Positions 36,236-48,800 of a stretch of 64,000 nucleotides of DNA are shown piece after piece. Position numbers and translations under genes: made by a program. This DNA is from Rosa chinensis (Eukaryota; Streptophyta; Magnoliopsida; Rosales; Rosaceae): assembly GCF_002994745.2 (NCBI RefSeq), contig NC_037091.1:9920501-9984500 (forward strand), written 5' to 3'. The notes under the pieces were generated by a model, which was given only the letters and a program-made list of their open reading frames with translations, made no database searches and was not told the DNA's origin. Numbering within the stretch: the stretch's first letter is position 1; every line of letters starts with the position of its first letter.

Positions 36236-37092
36236 GTGCAAGTTTGGCCAAAATTATCCAATCCATTAGCAAAAACAGCAATACCATGGCTTGAACTAAT
36301 GGTCTTGCTATATTATAAGTTCACCAAACAACCACCACACTAATTGCATACTTCCATTAGTGGTGAAGAATTAGTGGTGACATGGAATATATTTAATAGG
36401 CATATTGCAATATTACCCAAATATTTTTGCAAACTTCACCCTAGAGAAGAGCCGTCACAGCTCACAAAAATGTTTAAAATGATAATAAAGACAAAAAAAA
36501 TGCAACTTTTTTTTATTCAAAAAAAAAAAAACCATGTAACTTGAGAGGAATATAGGTGAAAATTTTAGTGTTTTAATGAGTATAGGTGAAAATTACTATA
36601 TTTATACTCTTATTAAGAGAAGAGATTTTGTTAGCCAAATCAGAAAAAATGTTCCAAAATGACCCTAAAATATTAAAAAACTATACATCTCATAAAATAG
36701 ATAGGGGTTATATAGTCAAATTACAAAATAAACAGAAAATATAAAAAAAGGTGAAAATGAGAAAAAGATAATCAAACTACCCACTCTTGTAAATAACTTC
36801 CCCTCTCTATTAAAAAAAAAAAAATTCAATTTTCACACATAGTGTGTGGGGCCATCTAGTTATAATTATTCTTAAGCAATGATTAACAAGTCACGGGTTA
36901 CTTAAGGATCTACATGCTATCAATAAATAGGACGGCGATTCTTGATCCAAACACTGATCATATGATTCATATATTGTGTATTTATATAATTATATTGTAT
37001 TAACGAATTACCAAAAGCAAGTTTGTTAGATAGATTAACCAACCTAATATCGATGAAAGCTAGTTTTGACTCTATTTGTGGCATTACAGTCA
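36236..37092. other. No supported gene
   Basis: Strongly AT-rich DNA with several A runs. No exon or complete transposon was recognised. Confidence 0.5.
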
Positions 37093-37563
37093 AAATTTGT
37101 TAGGGATAATGACCATTTACACAATTTGAGCCTAAAAATTGTCCACTTACTCCACTAAGAGTTTTTTACTCCCATTTACCCAATTTAACATTTAATGACA
37201 GTTTTGCCCTTCGTATGATTAAGAAACTGTATAGATGCCACTATTTCCTCTCTCTCCTCACTCTCCACGCCGCCGGTACCCACTATCTCCTTTCTCTCTC
37301 CCCGATCTCCACCTCCAGTTTCTCTCTCTCTCCACCTCCAGCCGGTGTCGATTCACACTCCACCTCCGGCTGGTGTCTCTCTCTCTCTCTCCACCTCCAG
37401 CAGGCGTCGATTCGCTCCCCAATCTCCAACTCCGGCGCGGTTCAACCTCTTACCCAGATTCCGCTGCAGCTCGCCGGTGAGCTTGCCGTCTATTCGCATT
37501 GACTTGATGTCGCGGTTCAACCTCTTGACCGTTAGGGCCGGCATTGACTTGATGTCGGCACCG

Positions 37564-37923
37564 TTAGTGTCGGAGATTTGCCAGATCACAGTGCTTAGGC
37601 TTCCACCTCCACTTGACGAGTTCGTGGCCATTGGATTTGTTGCTGGAAATGCAATTCCAACCCTTGAAGATCTCTTTGCAGGTGTTGTCGTACTTGGGAG
37701 AAGCATTAGGGTCGTAGATCCAGGCTCCATCGGAGTAGTTGCAGGACCCGATCAGCTCCGTCAGGTCTGATCCCGGGGGTTTCCGGAATTCGAGGGAGCT
37801 GTGAGGTTGGGAAGGAATGGAGGAGGTGTTTCTGATGCAAGAGAGCGGCGAAGATGGTGATTGGGTGCCCAAATCAATTTCTAGCTTTTTTTTTGCTACC
37901 CACAACATTTTCTGGGTGGTCAA
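37564..37923 (-). pseudogene. TBL (PMR5 N-terminal domain) fragment inside the Pack-MULE
   Basis: Minus-strand translation gives GSCNYSDGAWIYDPNAS, CKEIFKGWNCISSNKSNG and VKWRWKPKHCDL within 37570-37750. This is the Cys-rich PMR5N region of TRICHOME BIREFRINGENCE-LIKE proteins, Golgi polysaccharide O-acetyltransferases of the plant cell wall. Only this N-terminal module is present. The catalytic GDS and DxxH parts are absent, and the frame ends at a TAA just after the module. The 119-codon frame is otherwise open and begins at MTTQKMLW, which does not resemble a TBL membrane anchor. It is most likely a captured exon rather than a working gene, though it could be transcribed. Confidence 0.78.
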
Positions 37924-37949
37924 ATTTTATTTTATTTTATTTTTTGTGG

Positions 37950-38330
37950 TAAACTGTGAACTCTGAGAATGGAAGAGAATTTTGCCAGTAGTGATTTTTT
38001 TATTTATTATGATTTGGTTGGCAATAATAAGATTATTGGGAGGCAATAATAATATTACTGGGGGGTATTAAAATGTTTATTGGGGCAATAATAAGATTAT
38101 TGGGGGACAATAAAATGTTTATTGGGGCAATAATAAGATTATTTATTTGGATAAACCTCTGAAAGCTTTCAAAATTAAAAACATCTTCATTTTTCACTAA
38201 TTATTGATCCCCAATAAACTTGTTATTGGGGAGCAATAACTTTTTTATTGGGGGGGGGGGGGGGGTAATAATATGTTTATTGGGAGGCAATAATATGATT
38301 ACTGGGTATTATTAGGGGGAAATAAAATCG
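37950..38330. repeat. G-rich degenerate tandem repeat
   Basis: Variants of a 20 to 30-bp unit such as GGCAATAATAAGATTATTGG recur at least eight times, with GGGG blocks between units and an uninterrupted run of about 16 G at 38250-38265. It lies in the Pack-MULE. Clusters of G runs could form quadruplexes. Confidence 0.8.
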
Positions 38331-38607
38331 GACGCCAGAATCCGGTCACCAGTTCGGTAGCCAGATTCGGGATTCCGGTGACCGGTCGCGGAGTCCAGTC
38401 ACATGTCTCCGATGGCATCTCTCTCTAAGTGACAAAGAATGAGAGTGCAAAATTGTCCTAAAAATAAATAAAAAGTAAATACTTAATTTGGTATTAGGGC
38501 AAAATATATATAAAATATTGTGTAAGTGGGCAATCTCTTCGAGTGTTTGGGTAAGTGGAGTTAATTAATCCAAAAATTGTGTAAATAGTCATTATCCCAA
38601 ATTTGTT

Positions 38608-40082
38608 TTTTACCAACTGAGCTCCAGTTTTTTTATTTTTATTTTTTTATTTTTATTCTGGACTACAATATAACTCCTCACCCCACCTTATTCCTGCTGT
38701 TAGTGAGATTTGAACCCGTGACCTTCATTGTATTAGTTAGACTAGCTAACCAACAGGTCACGGCTCATCGACAACTAAGCTCGAGTATTGAATAGAAGGC
38801 ATAACATATGCTTGCTATTTGTTTTGGTAACAACGTACGTGCACGAAAACCTTTCTAGGTCACCTTTCCATTTGAAATTACTTAAAGTAACCCCAAGGAC
38901 TTAATGCACCCTCCACTAATACTCATGATCACCTTTCTCTGTTTCTTTAATCATTCAAATTCCCATTAAGGTTGATGGTGGCTCTTATTTTTCTCTTCGT
39001 TTTAGCTTTTTATGTTTACTTTAATCCTTAGCCGAGTGTACGTACTGTTTTCGGTAGACTACTGTGTCACAAATGGTGTATAAGTAATCCATTATGTTTG
39101 TATGGATCAAGGGAATTAGTTAAAGCTTTCATTGTTATTGGTTAGGGCGTGCACAAATTGCCTATCTATGGTTGACAACCAAAAACTCCATAGAAGTGGA
39201 TTTAAAAGATTTTGTTCTTAATTGACTTGGAATTGTCTTGTAAAGATGTGGCTTAGATGGATTTGCATCTAGTCTTCATTACAAATTAAGATGTGAAACC
39301 CTGGACGTATCATTTCATAATTAAAATATAATTAATTCATATTGCTTACATGCATGGATGCCAATATCGTATAAACTTATAGTTAAAATAGTTGTAAAAA
39401 TCAAAATCTTGCAATCATAATTATTACAGAAAGGTTGTTGTTGGATGTTAGCCTAATTGCACAGCATTTTTTCCTTCAAGCTTTTCTTTCCGCATTTCAG
39501 CCTAAACACGTCTCAAGTCTAATCTCATTTAATTTGGTCCACATGGATTAGTCGATTAGTCGGTTACTTTGAGCCCCACAATCTCAAAACAGGATTTCAT
39601 TTTTACTTTTCTATTGCCTTAAAAAAGAAAAATGCAATCGGGTGCTTGTAACTAGGGCCGATCTTGATAGGTGCAGCCTGAGGCGGCCATCGATCTCCGG
39701 CGGATCTCTGACAGTTTTACATATATACTACTCTTTATGATTTTTTCTTCACCAACATTATAGCATAGACTATCGTAGTTCAGAGATTCATTGATTAGGG
39801 AACATTGTGGCCTTTTTAAAAGCACCCCACCCAGGGATCAATGCACAATTGGTTAAATGACTAATTAATTTCAACTTCTTCTTTTTTGGCTTCTTTTCGC
39901 ATTAAACACCTTTTGTTTCTTGTTTCTTTTTTCTTTTTTTATTGTTACTAATTTATTGGAGTAATTTATTTTGTCATTTATAATTTAAGAATACAACATA
40001 AACTTTGTTATTAATTAAACACCTGTGAGATCATACTTTTAATTATTCACCGCAGGCCTTCAAAATGTTAGGACCGACCTTG
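38608..40082. other. No supported gene; possible old repeat at 39650-40080
   Basis: AT-rich intergenic DNA. Segments with AGGGCCGATCTTG (39654) and AGGACCGACCTTG (40070) resemble the ends of a decayed MITE, but no target duplication could be matched, so it is not called. Confidence 0.4.
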
Positions 40083-40090
40083 CTTATAAT

Positions 40091-40640
40091 CAGTGGTGGA
40101 GCCAGAAATTGATCTCAACTGGGGCACTAAAAAGTTTTTTTTTTTTTTTTTAAAATTGAAACTTAAACTTAAAATATATCAAAATTGTAATAGAAATAAA
40201 AATTAGAATAAGGTTAGGGAAAGATCAATATTTTTTTTAAATTATATATTTTATTAATCAAACTTATAGTTTTTAGATTTTAGACAATTTTTCATAATGG
40301 AAATATAATTTATCTTTGAACTTTGAAACTATATGAAAGAATACTATTAATGTTTTTTTTTTGCTGAGAAGAAATATTAATGTTAAAAACAAAAAAGAAA
40401 TAAAAAATATTAGCACATTGAGAAGAAATAACAGTATTAATGAAAAAAAAAAGAATTTAGAAAAAGAAAATAGCTCGTTGCTGCTAATAGTATTCGAACT
40501 TGAGACCACCCTTACACAAATATATGCCTCAACCACTACATCAAGACAGTATTCAATGCTAAAGATGAAACCAGTTATATATATAACAAAATCGCACTGG
40601 GGCACGGGACCCACTGTGCCCCAACGTGGCTCCGCCCCTG
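40091..40640. mobile_element. hAT-type MITE with 8-bp target duplication
   Basis: The ends CAGTGGTGGAGCCA and TGGCTCCGCCCCTG are near-perfect inverted copies, flanked by the perfect duplication CTTATAAT (40083-40090 and 40641-40648). The 550-bp interior has long A and T runs and reading frames of low complexity only. Confidence 0.85.
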
Positions 40641-40648
40641 CTTATAAT

Positions 40649-41389
40649 AATCACAGATATGTAAAGATATACCTAGTCAAGCGACTTGGTTGGTCACTTA
40701 CACATTATGAATAAGTGTACCGATTTGTATAACATGATGGTTCATAATTCGTATGCATCTTCATAACTGTGGTATTTAGGCCAAACATATGTTAATGGGA
40801 TGTGGTATAAGTGGCTTATAGATATGTTTTGGTGTTGGGGTAAGGTGTTGATCAATTGTTAAATTAGGGTCGCATTGAGGTTAGGGTTTGAACTCCAGCA
40901 AGGGCGGAATTAGGATTGTACATTTAAGGAGCTCAAGATATAAAGTACAAAAAACAAAACAAAAAATGTAAAAGTTTTAAATCAAATGACAGTATATAAG
41001 GATACAAATTCACAAGATATGAACTTATAGAGAATAAAAACTACCTCTTAATCGATGAAAAAGAAAAGCTATGCGTACAAAATAAAATGACAAATAACTA
41101 TTCATTTTGAATTTTGATAATGAATATATAGTATATGGTAATTCGTGATGAGGTGCGAGGAGAAAGAAATTGCATAGGCAAAAAATCACTAAATGTTACC
41201 GAGTTTTGACGTTTTGACGCTTCACTCACAGAGTTTTAAAAAAAAATCATTTAACTCAATCACACTCAAACATTATCTTAGACTTGAGTCACTGTCGTCA
41301 AATATCTTGTTAGAAGCCATTACATTTGAGGATATTTGTCTGAATGACTAAATAATACATTTACAACTTTTTGAATTTTTTGTGAAGAA

Positions 41390-41420
<31 letters not shown>

Positions 41421-42077
41421 TTCAAATGTGACTTCAAATTACTCTGGTCTAGTGGTATAAGTCTTCCCTTTACAACAACTAATATTTCGTGAGTGGAACA
41501 CACAACTTTCCACTCACAAAGGGGAGACTATGCCCCTAAGACTAAATGATACTAGAACAAAAAAAAATTACTTCTACAGAAAATTTCTCTTTTAGTAGAA
41601 ATTATCAGAAAACTATAAAAGAATTTGAACAAAAATTAACAAATTTAGAATTAAAAAAATTTGAAGAAGGTTATTAGATTTTTTTCAATTTTATAATAAA
41701 AAGGGATTTTTTTTTTTAAATGTGAACTTTAATTTGAAAACAAAAGGAATATGTGTCATTATTTTCTTCAAAAAAAATTATTTTATTTTTCAAGTTCAGT
41801 GTTTTGACAAATATAACCTTAACTTTAATGGCTTGTAACGAAAGATTCAAGGGTAGTGAGTTAAGTGAAGTATAATTAATGTTGAATATAGTGAGTTCAG
41901 TGATATCTTTGAAAAGTTAGTTAGTTAAGTGTTAAATAGGTCAACACCGAGTGACTATTAATGATTTTTAGCGAATAACATATGAGCGTGTTTGTTACTA
42001 GGATTGGATATTCTTATCTAGTGTAACAGAAGCTATCCCGTGTTTGGCAACAATATGGACAATTCTATTAAATGAGA
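40649..42077. other. No supported gene
   Basis: AT-rich DNA with a (TA)n run at 41392-41419. No exon or transposon end was identified. Confidence 0.5.
41392..41419. repeat. (TA)n microsatellite
   Basis: About 14 TA units. Confidence 0.9.
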
Positions 42078-42085
42078 TTCTGAAG

Positions 42086-42636
42086 TAGGGCTGTTAATGG
42101 GTCGTGTCGGGTCAAGGTATTTATCGTGTCGCAAGATATAAACCCAAACTCAGCCCATTTAATAATTGTGTTAAAAATTTAAACTCAAACCCAACCTATT
42201 TATTAAACGGGTTACCCATTTCCAACCCGCTTAACTCATTTAATAAATAGGTCGTGTCTTGTTAGACAAAATGACTCATTTAAGCATTAACAATGGGACC
42301 CATTTAACTAAAAAAATGCATAAATTGATTAAATTCACTAAAAACTCCATAAGACGAAGAATATAAATAATTATATATAATTTATAAATAATTGAATTCA
42401 ATAGTTAAAAACTGAAATATTTCAAATTGTCTAATCCTATGATCAAATACTCCGAATGTCCAAAATTTCAAGAAGAAACATAGCACAATCGCGTTATACG
42501 GGTTCACTTCTTGTTGGCTGGTTAACCCGTGCCCGACCCACCGCCGACCCTCTTTTTAATAGTGCGGTTTCAACCCGCTTTATTTCGTGCCGGTTTCGAG
42601 TCGAGTTATCAGGTCGTGTCGGAATTGACAGCCCTA
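42086..42636. mobile_element. hAT-type MITE with 8-bp target duplication
   Basis: The ends TAGGGCTGTTAATGGG and GAATTGACAGCCCTA are inverted copies with small differences. The duplication TTCTGAAG is at 42078-42085 and 42637-42644. Subterminal GTCGTGTCGG motifs on both sides resemble the organisation of the element at 12565 but belong to another family. No transposase. Confidence 0.85.
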
Positions 42637-42644
42637 TTCTGAAG

Positions 42645-43396
42645 TCCCAAAAACCTGTAAACACCTTCTTCCACAGCGATGCCAAAAATCATCGGACTGT
42701 GGAAGCCGATCTCATTCTTCTACTCTTCTGCAGGTCTCCTTCCATCTTTTTTACAGGTTCAATTTCTCTCATTTCTCATACTCTTCCTCTTGCCTTGATT
42801 ATTTTTCACTCTCGATCACCTTCACCCCCCCCAAAGCTCTCAATTCAACATTGGTTGGCAGCCAAGAACAAGACAGTGAAGAAAGCACTGAACTTTCATT
42901 CATTTGCGAAAAGTCATTGAGCTTTGGGAGGTATGGGAAAGACCCAATTGGTATTTGGTTGTTGGCTACAAGAATTGAAGAGTTTGAGACAAACCCAATT
43001 CAGTTCCAAGTCTGGGAGAGGATTTAGCAGAAATTTAGGTTTATCGATTTGCTTGCTTTTGCTTCATTTATGAGATTCATAACCGTATGTGTGTTTTGAA
43101 TTGCGATGATTGTGTATATATAAGCATTGAGGTAGGTTATAAATATGAATTTAAATCCCTATGCGTACTTTAGCACTGAGTGGGTATTTTGACCGTTCTT
43201 TCTGTATTGATGATCCAATTTAATGATTAAGATATTTTCATTATAATAAAGAGATTTTTAATTTTTGATGTGAAAGAAGAGAATTCATTTAGGTGGAATG
43301 ATTGTTTATTCTCTGAACTGATTAGTGATTATATGATTGTAACTCTCTTTATTATCAAAAGAAAATCGATCACATTTTGCTCAAAAATATAAATAT
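42645..43396. other. No firmly supported gene
   Basis: Moderately GC-richer DNA with a frame at 42456-42920 that runs out of the hAT end. Its residues are not recognised. Nothing further is supported. Confidence 0.35.
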
Positions 43397-43629
43397 TATT
43401 CAAGTATATTTGAATTGTGTGTTGAGCCCAAATACTGGTTACTTGTCTGAGTTATAATAGGGTTAATCTTAGAGATATTTTTGGAGAATCTTCGTAGATA
43501 TCCATTCATTGTACGATTATGTTTCCATGTACAACTCTGATTCTATTCTTGTAATCATCTATATAAATAGGCTCCTATTATCAATGAAAGACACAGCAAA
43601 TTCTCTCCCAATTCAGTTTTCCTAGAACA
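43397..43629 (+). repeat. 5' LTR of the copia element
   Basis: 233 bp ending TAGAACA. Contains a TATA box, CTATATAAATAG, at 43559-43570. The sequence after it (TGTTATTAGCACG) would be the primer-binding region and is not the usual TGGTATCAGAGC. Confidence 0.9.
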
Positions 43630-44479
43630 TGTTATTAGCACGAAGCCCTAACCGTGAAACCCTAATTTTGTAGCCCTCAAATCCGAGCAACCACTGTCGC
43701 ACACCTTGAAGCCCCCAATCCAGGAGCCCAGAACCGGCCGAAAAGTCCCTGAACCAGCCATCGGAAAAATTATACTGATCGGGTTAGCCTCTCTAGCCTC
43801 CCTGCTGAGACGCATGTGCGCACTTGCCGACACCTGTCGAGATGCCTGCGCACACCTGCCGAGAGTTGCTAAGACGTCTGCGCGCACCGGCCAAGAGCTG
43901 CTGAGAAGCCTGTGCACATCTGTCGACAGCCCCCGCAACTAGCCTCGCTAGCTGCCGATAGCTCCTGGAAGCCCCTGCACTCATCTGCCGACAGCCCTGC
44001 ATATCGACCCCTCGTCAACCCCCACCACCAGTTTCTGGCGACCTTTTTTCAGCGGTTCTTCGACCTTTTTCCGGCGACTCTCTGACACTTTTTCAAGCAA
44101 TTTTTTGAGGTATGTTTTAAAAGTTTTCATTTTTGAAGTTTTTATTCTTTTTCCCTTGTTTTTCTCTAGGACTTGCAACCTCCCTTCTTCTACCCCTATT
44201 TCTTCTTTATAGGGGAGACCAAAAGCCGAACTGTGGGGGTTCATGCTCACTCCAAGTTTGGAGCTTGTAGAGTCCTCCAAACTTAGAGTTTGTTGAGAAG
44301 TTAACAAAAACATCATTGTTTCGATCTAATCCAATACCTCTTGGAATCGGATTTCTTGGGAGCGACTACGCTCAGAAATTCCTAATTTCTTGGTAGCGAT
44401 TACGGTCAAAAATTTGTTTTGTTTTCGTGGTAACTTTTTTTCGCTCCGAAACTAACCATTTGTCTTGTTCTCTTTCACG
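43630..44479 (+). other. Leader of the copia element
   Basis: About 850 bp between the 5' LTR and the gag ATG. Unusually GC-rich at 43680-44030, with repeated GCCGACA/CTGCGCGCA-like motifs. No gag-like coding content was recognised. The length and composition suggest a foreign insert in the leader, but no source was identified. Confidence 0.5.
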
Positions 44480-45440
44480 ATGAGTAACCTAAACAAATTG
44501 GACTTCGCTCCATTGGGAACAACTGGCTCTGAATATCACAAGTGAGTTCGTGATGTCCGCCAGTATCTCAAGGCAGCAGGAATCCTAGATACGATTCTTC
44601 AGCCTAGCCAGGACGTACTAACTGTTAAGCAAGCTCAAGCTTTGGAAGCAAATAGAGCAGCCTTAGAGGTAAATAAGGCAAAAGCCATCATCCTAATGAC
44701 TCGTTATATGGATGATTCGCTCTAGTACGAGTATATGAATGAAAAAGACCCCATAAGGTTGTGGGTCTCACTTGAAGAAAGATTTGGCAACGTCCGTGAC
44801 TCCCTTCTTTCTGACCTAGAAGTGAGATGGCATAGCCTCCGCTTATGTGATTTCAAGTCAGTTCTTAACTACAACTCGGAAGCACTTCACATTAAATCTT
44901 TGATGGAATTCGATCTATGGAAAAGATATCACAGATGCGATGTTGATTAAGAAGACTCTCTCTACTTTCCCTGTCTCTACTTTGATGGTTGCTAAGAACT
45001 ATCGAATCGATGTTACTGCAGGACAGATCATGAGGTTTCATGAGCTCATTGGAGCTATGAATGTTGCTGAAAAGCATGATAACATCCTTGTGAAGAACTA
45101 TAATTCGAGGCCCGTGGGAATAGAGCATATTCTGGAGTCCAATTATAGTCGCGCCCCTAAGGGAGGGCGCCAAGAGCGAAACCCTAAATCTAGGGACATT
45201 TGTGGACGTTCTGGTCCAAATTCTTGCTCTAATGAAGAAGTTAACAGCCAAAATAGGCGAACACAGAACCGAAGAGGTCAACGTGGAAAGAGAGAGGGAG
45301 GCAACGCCACTGGCTATGTTAGTGGCGCCACCAACATTAAGAGTCATCCAAATGACGCTTTCAAAGTGCCTCAATCAATGGAGTTTGAGCACAGAGATGT
45401 ATATTCTCAATGTGGAACATCTGGTCATTAGGCACACATT
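44480..45440 (+). pseudogene. Copia gag remnant
   Basis: From the ATG at 44480 (MSNLNKLDF) the translation matches plant copia Gag (UBN2-like), with SLEERFGN, LMEFDLWKR and a basic Arg/Gly-rich tail before a zinc knuckle remnant CGTSGH followed by a stop where Trp is usual. In-frame stops occur at about 44548 and 44723, and a frameshift near 44920. It cannot encode a functional capsid. Confidence 0.85.
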
Positions 45441-45879
45441 TGTAGAGTTCGTGAAGAAATTATCACCACCTACAAAGCATATTGTGAAGTAAGAGAAGCT
45501 CACTATGTGGAACAAGAAGATCAAGAAAGTGATCTAGAGTGAAGGGTTGAAGACTTCAAATCTGGCTGAGATCAATAGATCGCCAATTCTGTTTAAGTCT
45601 TTATTTTTCCAAGAGATGTAATAGGCAATTGCCATGTATTTTGTAGTAAATACTACGGGTTTAGTTTTTCTTCACTTAAGCGAGCTTTACTCCGCCGACA
45701 TCTCTCTACACACCTGGTCATATTTATTTTGGAGTTACCGAAAGAAGTCAAACGACTACCATTGTTTTGCATTAGCTAGAATTTGGATTAGATTCTCTTA
45801 ATGGTTAAGAAACAATGATGTACTCTGTTGGCTTATGAATAAAATTTTGAGTTCTTTTCATTATGACTCCATTTTGATT

Positions 45880-48800
45880 CTGAGCATATTACTTTGTGAC
45901 TATGATGGCTGGACAATCAGAATTAGTTCAAGGATATAGAATGACCCAAATTTCACTTGCCAAATGGCACCTTGATTACCATCTCAGAAACTCTCTATGC
46001 TCTTAGGAAGAATCAAACCCTATTGAGCTAACGAATTCTATGTGGAAACTGCATGTAGAGAATGGAAATGAGTGCCTTTGCAATGTCTCTAATGATTGCG
46101 AATAAAGGTGCATCTTAGAGAAACTTATGTGTCTCTCTTGTGGATTTTATGTCACCACTATTCGAGTTATTAAATCCAATAAAGTTATGAGAGAAGATTC
46201 CTTGGATTTGGACACATATTGGCTTTGTCACGACATGATAGGTCATCCTAGTCATGATATGATGATCCGTCTACTAAAGGCTTCACAAGAATATCCATTC
46301 TTTTGAGCGAAACGAAGCAAGAATCAAAAAGTGATTTCGGGACTAAGTGTGACCGTTGTCGCGCTGCCTCTGGCATCGCCGCCGTCCACCGCAGGCCTAG
46401 GATCGTCGTAGTCCCCTCTAATGACTCCATGGTTGGCGTCTCCCATGACCATGACGTCATGGATGGTGTCCATCATGGTGATGCTGCAATCACCAACTTT
46501 GCTTCAAATATATAGCATTTCAGATGCTCAGGCCAAACCAAAATCCTCATTGATTGCTATTAAGGCCTCTAGCTCGTTCTACAAAGCCTGTTCCTTATGA
46601 AAATTAGGACCGAGACTATCCTAAATACTCATTCTGTTCTTACATAGAATCAGTGGGGATTTGTGGACTGATTCAACCAACTTGCGGACTTTTAAATATC
46701 TCATGATGTTAGTTGACACGCAAACACGCTGGTCATGTGTTATGCTATTGTCCACTTGTTATGCTGCTATACTACACTCCTAGCACATATCATATGATGA
46801 CGGGCTCACTCCCCGAATCATCCTATTTAGTCAATTGGATTTGACAATGCTATAGAAGTTTACATCGAACACTTTCGATGATTATTGCATTGGGACTGAG
46901 GTTGGACATCATATTCCCATGTATGCACCCAAATGGTCTCGTGGAAACTACAATGATAGTAGCTAGAACATTGGTAATGCACACCAATCTCCCTATATCC
47001 GTTTGGGATGATGCAATATCGCATGCAGCTATGCTAATTCGTCTACGACCCATGACCACTCAATCTATCTCTACGTTACAGCTAGTGACTGGGTACAAGT
47101 ATCTCGTACTTATGCATATTTGAATGAACCATTTATGTGCCTATTTCACGGTCACAGCGCACTACGTTAGGTCCTTGCAGATGAATGGGCAAATAAGTTG
47201 GATATGAAACTCCGACAATCGTCCGCTATTTATACCCTTGCTAGGTGATCTCTTTATCGCATGTCTTGCGGATTGTCACTTTGATGAGATAGTCTTCCCA
47301 TCGTTAGGGGGAGATAAGAACACGGATTTTCAGCAGGAGCGATAGAAATTGTCGTGGTCTATCCCCACTATGTCTCATCTTGATCCCCGTTAAAGCGACG
47401 AGATCACACATATCTGTTGCAAATATGCCTGCAAGGATGGACATCCCTACGAGAGGACGTAATGCCACCGTACATAGAGGTAGGCATGCAGCAATGCCAT
47501 AGAGAGTGACACTCTGACGTTACAGGCCATGGCTCCAGCTAGGATGCATGGAAGGCCCGTGGGTTCGAAGGATACTTTGGTACAACCAATCCTTTGATCA
47601 TCGACACTCAAAATTCGTCTCATGAGAATGTTCTGGATTAAGGTTATCGTTGGAGGACCCCTCAACGTTAAAACCTATTCCTGAGAATATAAAGAGCTCT
47701 GAAAATTACACTAGTGTACGTGAGATGTGGGATAGAAACTCTATCATTATTGATGATGTATTTGTGCATTTGGTTGTGCATGAGTTTGTTGAGTCCGATG
47801 ATATCGAACCACTCTCCGTTGATGAATGAATGCCAACGTAGAGAAAATTGGTAAATGGAAAGATGCGATCCAGGTTAAGTTGGATTCTCTAACAAAGAGG
47901 AAGGTTTTAGAGCCAGTGATGCCAACACCTCCTGACATAAAACCTATTGACTAATGGGTCTTCATTAGAAAGCGTGATAAGAAAAAGATATGGTAATCTC
48001 GCCTTATGCCGCAATCGCGCAAGGCTTCTAGTAAAACGCCCTGGAATTGACTATGATGAGATATATTCTCTCGTAATGGATGTCATTACACTCCACTGCC
48101 CTGTCAGTTTGGTAGTTTCCAAATAACTGAATATGCAGCTTATGAACTTGGTCACTACGTATCTCTATGGGGATCTAGATGCAGAATATACATGAAGGTT
48201 CATGGTGAACTTTATTTACCCAAATCAAGTGTCTCTAGAGCACGGAGCGCGTTTACAAAGAGGTTGAAACGCTCACTTAAGTGACTACTTGATTAGGAAG
48301 GGATATGCCCGCGCATTTTCAATGACAAGTTCCGGATTCTATCATAGTTTATGTTGGTGACACTACTTTCATTGGATGCCCTTAAAGAGTTAAGGGAAAC
48401 CGTTGAACACTTGAAATCTGAGTTTGAGATGAAAGATCTTGGGAGAACACGATTATGTCTCAGTTTGAAACTTAAGCATCGTGTTGATGGATGCTTAGGC
48501 ATTTTGACAAGGTCAAGCCTTCAAGCACGCCCATGATCGTCTGTATTCTTGATACTAAAAAGCATCCTCTTCATCCTAAGGATGATGATGAAGATGTGCT
48601 AGAGGCAGAAGTGCCCTATATTAGTGCAATAGGCGCATTATTATACTTAGCTCAATGCACAAGACCAGACATGTCAATTGCAGTGAACTTGTTAGCTGGG
48701 TATAGCTCTGCGCCAATGCGATGCCATTGGATTGGTGTAAAAGATATCTTTCGATGCTAGAAATGTATGACTTACATAGAGATGATGGATTCAGACCCAT

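Larger units (their letters stand above)
37102..38598. mobile_element. Pack-MULE: Mutator-type element carrying a TBL gene fragment
   Basis: Long imperfect terminal inverted repeats (about 100 bp) begin GGGATAATGACCATTTACAC at the left and end GTGTAAATAGTCATTATCCC at the right. The 9-bp sequence AAATTTGTT is present on both sides (37093-37101 and 38599-38607). A 9-bp duplication with long inverted repeats is the Mutator signature. No transposase is encoded. The interior holds a TRICHOME BIREFRINGENCE-LIKE fragment (minus strand) and a G-rich tandem repeat region, so it is a non-autonomous element that captured host DNA. Confidence 0.85.

Noticed and set aside
38710..38730. tRNA-like GATTTGAACCCGTGACC
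   Set aside because: No acceptor stem, D arm or anticodon arm could be folded around it; similar strings are common in plant repeats.
39654..40082. Possible MITE between AGGGCCGATCTTG and AGGACCGACCTTG
   Set aside because: The two ends are not clear inverted copies and no flanking duplication could be matched.
44892..45374. 160-codon minus-strand frame
   Set aside because: Complement of the copia gag remnant, which is recognisable on the plus strand.
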